Assembly: GCA_001295865.1 (NCBI GenBank)
Contig: LJHW01000025.1
Coordinates: 25,498-89,497, forward strand
Direction: 5' to 3'
Source of the DNA: a beta proteobacterium AAP65
Lineage (GTDB): Bacteria > Pseudomonadota > Gammaproteobacteria > Burkholderiales > Burkholderiaceae_C
DNA: 64,000 nucleotides
Shown one piece after another: positions 47,433 through 55,800 of the stretch. The translations under genes were made by a program, and so were the position numbers. Under the pieces are notes generated by a model. The model had not been told where the DNA came from. It saw nothing but the letters and a program-made list of their open reading frames with translations, and made no database searches. Within the stretch, counting starts at the first letter, position 1. The number at the start of each line of letters is the position of its first letter.

Positions 47433-47726
47433 ATGCCCACCCACCCCGAGCCACCAGCGCCCCCCGCAACCACCGTGGCGCCAGCCGGGGCGTTGCCTTG
47501 CCCGGCCTGCGGCCACGCGCTGCAGCGGCGCCCACGCCATGCGCCTGAGCGCCTGCTGTCCTGGGTGTGGCCCCAGCGGCGCTACCGCCGCTACGCCTGC
47601 CCGCAACACACCTGCGGCTGGCGCGGCCTGCTGCCCGGCGGGCCGGCGCGGCCGGCAGGCTATGTGCCGGCGCGCACGCTCGACGCCGCGCGCGGCGCGG
47701 CAGGCCCGGCCGCGCCGCCCAGCTGA
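47433..47726 (+). CDS. Small zinc-ribbon protein (paralogue B)
   Basis: A 97-residue protein with a zinc-ribbon made of CPACGHAL and CPQHTCGWRGLLPGG, separated by RRPRHAPERLLSWVWPQRRY. It resembles paralogue A at 42661-42927. The N- and C-terminal ends are Pro/Ala-rich. No Shine-Dalgarno sequence is seen; site S4 predicts that transcription starts at the ATG itself. The last 67 bases overlap the end of the first Crp/Fnr gene on the other strand. Confidence 0.7.
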   Translation: MPTHPEPPAPPATTVAPAGALPCPACGHALQRRPRHAPERLLSWVWPQRRYRRYACPQHTCGWRGLLPGGPARPAGYVPARTLDAARGAAGPAAPPS

Positions 47727-48424
47727 TCGGCATACACCGCCCGGTCGGCCGCGTAACAGCTGCAGGCCGCGGCTTCCAGGCCCGGCCGGTCGGTGACGGT
47801 GAGTTCACCGCGCTGGTACTGGATGAGGCCGCGGCGCTGCAATTCACCGGCGGCCACCGTCACGCCCACACGCCGCACGCCCAGCATGTAGGCCAGGAAC
47901 TCGTGCGTCACGTGGAACTGCGTGCGGTGGGCGCGGTCCTGGCTCATCAGCAGCCAGCGCGCCAGACGCTGCCCGACGTGGTGGAAACGCAGGCAGCCGG
48001 CCGAAGACACCGCCTGCGCCATCAGCACATAAACATAACGGGCCAACTGCTGGCGCAGCGCGGCGCTGGCTTGCAGCTCTTCGGTGAAGGCAGCGGCCTC
48101 GATGCGCCACGAAGCGCCCGCGCCCTGCACCAGCGCACGCGCCGGCACCCGCGCCACACCCAGCACCAGCGGCGTGCCGACCATGCCCTCGCGGCCGACC
48201 ATGCCCACCTCCAGCCCCGGGTGTTCGTCCACGCGCGACACCAGCGAGATGAAACCCTCGGTCGGGAAGTAGACGTGCTGCGCCGCGGCACCGGCCTCTT
48301 GCAAGGCTTCGCTCAAGACCAGGTGCACCGGCTCGCACAGGGCCAGCAGGCGGCCCCGCTCGCGCGCGGGCAGCAGTTCGATGAGATGGTTCTGGGCGGG
48401 CGTTGCGGCAGAGGTGGGTTGCAT
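47660..48424 (-). CDS. Crp/Fnr-family transcriptional regulator (1)
   Basis: The 254-residue protein has an N-terminal cNMP-binding-type beta-roll (about 20-130, HVYFPTEGFISLVSRVDEHP, VGMVGREGMVGTPLVLGVAR) and a C-terminal winged HTH (THEFLAYMLGVRRVGVTVAA). The recognition helix reads RRVGVTV, so only the arginine equivalent to CRP Arg180 is kept, not the glutamate of Glu181. cAMP-contact residues are not conserved, so another signal is likely. It is closely related to regulator (2) next to it. Site S5 puts its +1 at its own ATG. Confidence 0.9.
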   Translation of the reverse strand: MQPTSAATPAQNHLIELLPARERGRLLALCEPVHLVLSEALQEAGAAAQHVYFPTEGFISLVSRVDEHPGLEVGMVGREGMVGTPLVLGVARVPARALVQGAGASWRIEAAAFTEELQASAALRQQLARYVYVLMAQAVSSAGCLRFHHVGQRLARWLLMSQDRAHRTQFHVTHEFLAYMLGVRRVGVTVAAGELQRRGLIQYQRGELTVTDRPGLEAAACSCYAADRAVYADQLGGAAGPAAPRAASSVRAGT

Positions 48425-48430
48425 GCACAC

Positions 48431-48472
48431 AGTCTGTGGCTGCCGCCGCGCCTGCTCTGTGCTGCGGCGCAC
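48431..48472 (-). promoter_or_regulatory. Crp/Fnr-type site and -10 upstream of regulator (1) (site S5)
   Basis: On the minus strand GTGCG-CCGC-AGCAC (48472-48459) followed by AGA and, 22 bases after the motif, CAGACT. The predicted +1 is 48424, the first base of the regulator's ATG. Confidence 0.55.
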
Positions 48473-48513
48473 GCAAGGGCGGGTGCATCGCGCAAGATCG
48501 GCGGGCCTGGGCC

Positions 48514-49290
48514 CTACTTGGCCGGCTCGTCGGGCAGCAGGCGGTCGTACTCTTTTTTCACCACCTGGTAACACTCGCAGCTGCCGGCTTCGAGGCCGGG
48601 CCGGTCGAGCACGGTGATGTGCCCGCGCGCGTAGCGGATGAGCCCACGGCGCTGCAGCTTCAGCGCCGCCTCGGTCACGCCCTCGCGGCGCACGCCCAGC
48701 ATGTTGGCGATGAGCTCCTGCGTCATCACGAGCTCGTTGCCCTTCAGGCGGTCCAGGCTCAGCAGCAGCCAGCGGCAGAGCTGCTGGTCCAGGCTGTGGT
48801 GGCGGTTGCATACCGCCGTCTGTGCCATCTGCGTGATGAGCGCCTGCGTGTAGCGCAGCAGCAGGTGCATCACCGGGCCGGGCCGGCGCTCGAACTCTTC
48901 TTTCACCACGCGCGCGCGCATGCGCCAGCCCTCGCCGGCGCTCTGCACCACGGCGCGGCTGGGCGTGCTTTCGCCACCCATGAACAGCGAGATGCCCACC
49001 ACACCCTCGTTGCCGACCACGGCGATCTCGGCCGAGGCGCCGTCTTCCATCACGTACAGCAGCGAGACGATGGCGGTGCAGGGGAAGTAGACATGGCTCA
49101 GCGGCCGGCCCGATTCGTACATCACCTGGCCCAGGGGCATGGACACCCACTCCAGCTCACCGCGCCAGCGCTGGTAGTCAGCGTCGGGCAGGCAGCCGAT
49201 GAGGCGGTTGGTGCGGGGGTCGGCCCGGGCCGGAACTTCGGGCGCGGCTCGGGCGCCGCCAGGTTTCGAAGGTGCGGTGTTGTCGGTCAT
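48514..49290 (-). CDS. Crp/Fnr-family transcriptional regulator (2)
   Basis: The 258-residue regulator has the beta-roll sensor (about 35-150, SHVYFPCTAIVSLLYVMEDG, EIAVVGNEGVVGISLFMGGE, PSRAVVQSAG), a long dimer helix and a winged HTH (MTQELIANMLGVRREGVTEA). The recognition helix keeps Arg and Glu at the CRP 180/181 positions (RREGVTE), which in CRP read the two G:C pairs of a GTG half-site, but has Glu at the CRP Arg185 position. The family is abundant in Burkholderiales and its ligand is unknown. AGGAAG precedes the ATG at 49290. Site S6 lies upstream. Confidence 0.93.
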   Translation of the reverse strand: MTDNTAPSKPGGARAAPEVPARADPRTNRLIGCLPDADYQRWRGELEWVSMPLGQVMYESGRPLSHVYFPCTAIVSLLYVMEDGASAEIAVVGNEGVVGISLFMGGESTPSRAVVQSAGEGWRMRARVVKEEFERRPGPVMHLLLRYTQALITQMAQTAVCNRHHSLDQQLCRWLLLSLDRLKGNELVMTQELIANMLGVRREGVTEAALKLQRRGLIRYARGHITVLDRPGLEAGSCECYQVVKKEYDRLLPDEPAK

Positions 49291-49355
49291 GGGGCTTCCT
49301 GTCACGTCAGATGAAGGGGCACCCAACGGAACGACACAGCGCTGGGTGCGCAGGC

Positions 49356-49397
49356 ACTGTAGGCAGCGCACCAGAGCCCATCTGTGCGCTAGCGAAC
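49356..49397 (-). promoter_or_regulatory. Crp/Fnr-type site and -10 upstream of regulator (2) (site S6)
   Basis: On the minus strand GTTCG-CTAG-CGCAC (49397-49384) followed by AGA and, 22 bases after the motif, TACAGT. The predicted +1 is 49349, with a 59-base leader. It lies 27 bp, centre to centre, from site S7 in the same divergent region. Confidence 0.6.
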
Positions 49398-49410
49398 ATA
49401 GCAGGCAGCG

Positions 49411-49453
49411 GTGCGCCAACGCACCGACGCGGCCCACCTCCGCGGCCTACAAG
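49411..49453 (+). promoter_or_regulatory. Crp/Fnr-type site and -10 upstream of the ndvB operon (site S7)
   Basis: A perfect palindrome GTGCG-CCAA-CGCAC (49411-49424) followed by CGA and, 22 bases after the motif, CTACAA (or TACAAG one base later). The predicted +1 is 49459, the A of the ATG of the gene before ndvB. Confidence 0.6.
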
Positions 49454-49458
49454 GGCGC

Positions 49459-49800
49459 ATGAACGCAGGCCACCCCCCCTTCCCCAAGCAAGACCCCGCG
49501 CCCGAGGCCGCCGCCCGGGCCCCGCTGTACACCGGGCCCGTCAGTGCGGCGGCGCTGAACACGGCGCCGCTGTGGGCCACCTCGGCCGAAGGCCTGGGCC
49601 CCGACACCCGCCCGGCCGAGCTGGACGGCCTGGGCCTGCACCTGCGCCAATGCACCGCGGTGCACGCGCGGCTGGACGCGCTGCAGTGCAGCCTGCTGCG
49701 GCTGGGGGCCTGGGTGCAGGGGCGCCGGGTCTCCAGCGTGGCGGTGCTGGCGCTGCTGGCCACCGCGGCCCTGGTGCTGCTGGCGCCCGGGGCGCCTTGA
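49459..49800 (+). CDS. Small membrane protein preceding ndvB
   Basis: A 113-residue protein with a Pro/Ala-rich first half, a short amphipathic helix (LGLHLRQCTAVHARLDALQC) and a C-terminal membrane helix (about 93-110, VAVLALLATAALVLLAPG). No family is recognised. Its stop overlaps the proposed TTG start of ndvB (TTGA), suggesting translational coupling and a role linked to glucan synthesis or to ndvB expression. No Shine-Dalgarno sequence is seen; transcription is predicted to start at the ATG. Confidence 0.65.
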   Translation: MNAGHPPFPKQDPAPEAAARAPLYTGPVSAAALNTAPLWATSAEGLGPDTRPAELDGLGLHLRQCTAVHARLDALQCSLLRLGAWVQGRRVSSVAVLALLATAALVLLAPGAP

Positions 49801-52800
49801 GCGCCTTGGGGGCTGAAAAACGCTGGGCCGGGGCCCGACCCGAAGGGCCCGCCCCGCGGCCGCTGACGCTGGCCGCCCTGCCCGCAGCGCTGGGGCGGCT
49901 GCTCGATCCGGCCGCTGGGCCCTTGCTGCCGCCGGTGCGGGCCGAGGTCTTCGGCGCGCAGCGTTTTGCGCTGCACGGCCACAGCCTCGGGCTCACGCAC
50001 GCGGCCGAGCGCGCCGGCTGGCGCGGCAGCGCCTTCTTCCCGCGGCTGCGCGACAACATCCGCATGCTGCGCCTGGCCCAGGGTGTGCTGGGCGCACCGC
50101 TGGCCGGTGACGAAGAGCCCGGCCCGGCAGCGCAGTGGCTGCTCGACAACTTCGCACTGATCGACGCACAACTGCTCGCCATCCACGAAGGCCTGCCGCG
50201 CGGCTACTTCCGCAGCCTGCCGGTGCTGCAGGCCGAGCCGCTGGCCGGGCTGCCGCGTGTCTACGGCGTGGCCTGGGCCTTCGTGGCCCACGCCGACAGC
50301 GCCTTCGATGAAGACCTGCTCGTGCACTACCTCGGCGGTTACCAGGGCGCGCGGGCGCTCGGCCTGGCCGAGTTGTGGGCGCTGCCCACCACCTTGCGCG
50401 TGGTGCTGGTGGAGAACCTGCGCCGCCTGGCCGAACGCCTGGCCACGCGCCAGGCCGCACGCGAGCTGGCACGCCTGTGCTGCGAAGGCCCGGTGCCCTG
50501 CAGCCTGGCCACGCTGCAGGCGCTGTGCGTGCCGCTGGCGCAGCGCGGCGTGGAAGACGTGTTTCTTGAACAGCTGGGCCAGCGCTTGCTCGACCCCCTG
50601 GCCAGCGGCGCCGCCAGCGGCCCGCGGCCCGAAAACGCCGAAACCGCCGAGCCCGCCAATGCCAGCGCGGACCCGCGTGCCGCACCGCCCGCGCTGCGCC
50701 TGTGGCTGGCCGGCCGCCTGCCCGCCGCCGGCTTGCTGCCCACGCGCCAGAACGCCGAGCAGACCGCCGACAACCTGAGCGTGAGCAACGCCGTCAATGC
50801 GCTGCGCGCGCTGAACGACGCCGATTGGCCCGAGATCGTGGCGCGCAGCAGCCCGCTGACGCAGTGGATGCTGGCCGACCCGCTGTTCGCCGCCGAACAC
50901 CACCGCAGCCGCGACCAGACGCTGCACGGCATCGAGGCCCTGGCCCGCCGCAGCGGCCGGCCCGAGCTGGAAGTGGCGCAGGCCCTGCGCGCGCTCATCG
51001 ACGAAGCCAGCGGCCCGCTGCGCGCCGCCCAGCCCGGTGCCGCGCCCAGCGCCCTGCCCCACACCGCCGCCGCCGGCCACTGGCTGCGCGGGCCGGGCCA
51101 GGCCGCGCTGCACCGCGCCTTGGGCCTGCGCCAGCCCGGCGCGCTGGCACTGCAGGCCCTGGCGCGCCACGCGGCGCTGCCGCTCTACCTGGCCGCGGTG
51201 ATGGCCGGCACGGCGGCGCTGGTGCTGGCGGTGCTGGGCGCGGCCCTGGGCATCGCGCCCGCCGCCACGCTGCACACCTGGGCCTGGGCGCTGCTGCTGG
51301 CCGCACCCGCGGCCGAGGCCGTGATCGCGCTGCTGCACCGCGTGGTGGGTGAAAGCACACAGCCGCGGCCGCTGGCAAGGCTGGCGCTGCCGCTGGGCAT
51401 ACCGCCCGCGCAACGGGTGCTGGTGGTCATCCCGGCGATGCTGAGCGACCGCGACGCCATCGACGAGCTCGTGCACCGCTTGCACCTGCACCAGCTCGCC
51501 AACCCCGAGCCGTTTGCCCAATTCGCGCTGCTCACCGACTGGGCCGATGCCGACACCGCCGGCGCCAGCGCCGACGCCGCGCTGCTGGCCCACGCCAGCG
51601 TGGGCGTGGCGGCCTTGAACGAAGGCGCCGCGCGCCACGGCGCCACCGCCAGCGCCACGCCGCGTTTTCTGCTGCTGCACCGTGAACGCCGCTACAGCCG
51701 CAGCGAAAGCCGCTGGATAGGCTGGGAACGCAAACGCGGCAAGCTCGAAGAGCTGGTGGCGCTGCTGATGCAGCCGGCGCCGGAGGCCAGCTTCCGCGGC
51801 CTTGCACCGGCCTCGCCTTTTGTCGACCTGGGCGCGCTCTCGCGCCCGGCCGCCGGCACGCGCTACCTCGTCACCCTGGACAGCGACACCCAGCTGCCCC
51901 CCGGCCGCCTGCGTGAGCTGGTGGGCGTGGCCGCGCACCCGGCGCAGCGCCCGCGCCTGTCGGCCAACGGCCGCCGCGTGGTGGGCGGCTACGGCATCCT
52001 GCAGCCGCGCCTGGTGACGCCGCTGCCGCAGCCGCACGAAGACACCTTCTTCCACCGTCTCTTCGCCGGGCACAGCGGCATCGACCCCTATGGCGCGGCC
52101 AGCGCCGAGGTCTACCAAGACCTCTTCGAAGAAGCCAGCTACAACGGCAAGGGCCTGCTCGACGTGGCCGCCATGCATGCCGTGCTGGGCGGCCACCTGC
52201 CCGAAGGCCAGGTGCTCAGCCACGACCTGCTCGAAGGCGCGCTGGCGCGCTGCGCCGCCGTCACCGACATCACGCTGGTGGAAGACGCGCCTTTCCACGC
52301 CGAGGTGGCCGCCTCGCGCGTGCACCGCTGGACCCGCGGTGACTGGCAGCTGCTGCCCATCCTGCTGCGCTCTTTGCTGCAGCCCGCGCGTTACCCGCTG
52401 GGTGGGCTGAACCGCTGGAAGATGGCCGACAACCTGCGCCGCTCGCTGGTGGCGCCGGCCGCACTGGCCGCGCTGCTGCTCTCGCTGGCCGGGCTGGGGC
52501 CGGCGCCGGGCGCGGTGCTGGCGCTGGTGTTCGCGGCCTTCGCCGCCGGGCCGCTGATGGGCGCGCTGGCCGACGCGCTGCCCACGCGCGATGACGTGGC
52601 CTGGCGCCACTTCCTGCACGGCGCCGCGGCCGATGTGCTGCGCGCCTTTGGCGGCGGGCTGTGGCAGCTGGCGATGCTGCTGCCGCAGGCGCTGGCGGCG
52701 CTGGACGCCATCGCGCTGGCGCTGTGGCGCCTGGTCTTCAGCCACCGCCTGCTGCTGCAGTGGACCACCGCGGCCGCCGCGCAGGCCGCCGCCAGCCAGA

Positions 52801-55800
52801 GCCTGCCCGCGGCCCTGCGCCGCCATGCCGCCGTGCCGCTGCTGGCCGCGCTGCTGGCGGCCACGCTGCTGGCCGTGGGCACACCGTGGCCGGCGTGGAC
52901 GCTGCTGCTCTGCGCGCTGTGGGGCGCCGCACCGCTGTGGAGCTGGGCCGCCAGCCGCCGCGGCCTGCTGCCGCAGCAGGCCACCTGCCCCGACGAAGAC
53001 CGCGCCTACCTGCGCAGCGTGGCGCGCGACACCTGGCGCAGCTTCGAACGCACCGTCAGCGCGGCCGACCGCCACCTGCCGCCCGACAACCTGCAGACCG
53101 ACCCGCACGAGATGCTGGCCCACCGCACCTCGCCCACCAACATCGGCCTGTACCTGCTGAGCGTGGCCTGCGCGCGCGAATTCGGCTGGATAGACACGCC
53201 CGAGATGCTGCAGCGCCTGCAGGCCACGCTGGACAGCGTGGACACGCTGCCGCGCCACCGCGGCCACCTGCTGAACTGGTACGACACGCAAACCGGCCAG
53301 GCGCTGCCGCCGATGTACGTGAGCACCGTGGACAGCGGCAACCTCTGCGGCCACCTGCTGGCCGTGGCGCAGGCCTGCCTGGCGCACGCCCGCGGCCTGG
53401 CGCGGCTGCAGGCGCAAGGGCCGGTGACGATGGCAGCGCAGACGCACATCACCGCGCAGCAGCTCGCGCAGCTGCACACGCTGGCCGCACGCTGCCAGGC
53501 CCTGGCCTGGGCGCCAGACTTCCATTTTCTCTACCACCCGCGGCGCCACCTGCTGCACATCGGCTGGCGCGTGGCCGAGCAGCAGCTCGACGCCGGCTTC
53601 TACGACCTGCTGGCCAGCGAATCGCGCCTGACCAGCCTGTGGGCCATCGCCAAGGGTGACGTGCCGGTGCAGCACTGGGCCGCGCTCGGCCGGCCCTTCT
53701 ACGCCGTGGGGACCACGGCGGGGCTGCGTTCGTGGTCGGGCTCGATGTTCGAGTACCTGATGCCCACGCTGGTGCTGAGCGAGCCCACCGGCAGCGTGCT
53801 GCACGCCGCCGGCTGTGCCGCGCTGGCCGAACAGCGCAGCTACGCCGCGGCGCTGGGCGTGCCCTGGGGCATCTCGGAATCGGCCCACGCCGGGCGCGAC
53901 TACACGCTGGCCTACCAGTACGCGCCGCAAGGCGTGCCGCGGCTGGCGCTGCGCCGCACACCGCCCGACGAGCTGGTGATCGCGCCCTACGCCACCGCGC
54001 TGGCGGCGCAGCTGGCGCCGCACGCGGCCAGCGTGAACTACGCCGTGCTGCAGGGCCTGGGCGCGCGCGGGCCCATGGGTTTCATCGAGGCGCTGGACTA
54101 CAGCCCGGCGCGCCAGAGCGGCCCGCAGCCCTGCACCGCCGTGCACACCGTGATGGCCCACCACCAGGGCATGAGCCTGGTGGCGCTGGCCAATGTGCTG
54201 CTGGGCGGCGTGGTGCAGCGCTGGGGCGGGGCCGACCCCCACCTGGAGGCCGTGGCCTCGCTGCTGCACGAACGCACGCCGCGCGAGGTGTCGCGCCTGG
54301 TCACGCCGCTGGCCGCGCCGCCACCGGCGCTGCAACGCCAGCGTGCGCCCACGCTGGCACGCGCACTGCTGCCGGGCCGGCTGGCCATCGAGCCCACGCA
54401 GCTGCTCGGCCACGGGCGTTACGCGGTGGCGCTGCGCGCCAACGGTGCCGGGCGCAGCAGCCTGCTCGGGCGTAATCTCGGCCGCTGGCGCGATGACGCG
54501 CTGCGCGACGCGCACGGCCACTTCTTCTGGCTGCGCCGCGCGGGCGAGGTGCCCGTCACGCTGAGCCAGCACCCGGCGCCCTGCCCGCAGGCCGCCTACC
54601 GCGCGCACTTCCACCCCGACCGCGTGGTGCTGCTGGCCGAATGGCCCACGCTGCGCACGCAGCTGACGGTGTGGGTCAGCCCGGAAGACGACATCGAGTT
54701 CCGCCAGGTCGAGCTGCAGCACACCGGCACCGAGGTGCTGGAGATCGAGCTCATCTCCGCCTTCGAGCCCACGCTGGCCGAGGCACGCGCCGACGAGGCC
54801 CACCCGGCCTTCAGCCAGATGTTCCTGCAGGCGCGCGGCCACGCGGCGCAGCGCGCACTCTTCTTCGAACGCCGGCCGCGCCTGGCCGGTGAAGCCGGCC
54901 TGCACCTGGCGCACTTTCTCGCCGAGAGTGCGCCCGAGGTGCAGGGCCTGCAGCAGCAGACGCAACGCGCCGCCTGGGCCGGCCGCAACCGCAGCGCGGC
55001 GCGGCCGCTGGGCCTGCTGCAAGACCTGGGCGCCGCCGAGGTCGACGCCGAAGGCTTCGAGGCGCTGGACACCGGCCTCGACCCCGTGTGCGTGCTGGCC
55101 GTGAAGCTGGTTCTCGCGCCCGGCGCACAGGTGCGCCTGTGTTTTGCCACCGCCGCGGCGGCCGATGCCGCCACGCTGCAATCGGTGGTCGACAAACACC
55201 GGCAGGCCAGCGCGCTGGAACGCAGCTCGCTGATGTCGGCCACGCTGGCGGGCATACGCCTGCGCACGCTGCGCATCGGCGCCGACAGCTACGCCGCGCT
55301 GCAGACGCTGAACACCGCAATGCTGCTGAGCCTGGCGCGCCCGCAGCGCGGCGCCGCCCTGCGCGCGGCGGCACCGGCCAGTGCGCCGCCGCTGCACGAC
55401 CGCCGCGAGCTCTGGCGCCTGGGCCTCTCGGGCGACCGCCCGCTGCTGCTGGTGGCCGCCGCCGGGCTGCAAGGCCTGCCGCTGCTGCGCGCGCTGAACC
55501 CGGCGCTGGCGCTGTGGCAATGGGGCGGCGTGGCTTGCGACCTGGTGGTGGTGAACGCAGAGCCGGCGTCTTACGAGATGCCGCTGCAGCGTGAACTCAC
55601 GGCGCTGCGCGACCGCCACGAGGCCGATGCCGCCGGCCACCCCGGCCGCTTGCGCTGCGGCTGGCACCTGCTGCGGCACGACGACCTCAGCGCCACCGAA
55701 CACGCCACGCTGCACGCGCTGGCGCGGCTGCGCCTGCAGGCCGACGGCCGCCCGCTGGCCGCGCAGGTGGCCGAGTGGACGGCGCTGCACGACGCCGCGC

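Noticed and set aside
49272..49796. Upstream in-frame extension of ndvB to 49272
   Set aside because: The extension overlaps the divergent Crp/Fnr gene start, both operators and the 113-residue gene, and its translation is Arg/Pro-rich without meaning. The length from TTG 49797 already matches the NdvB family.
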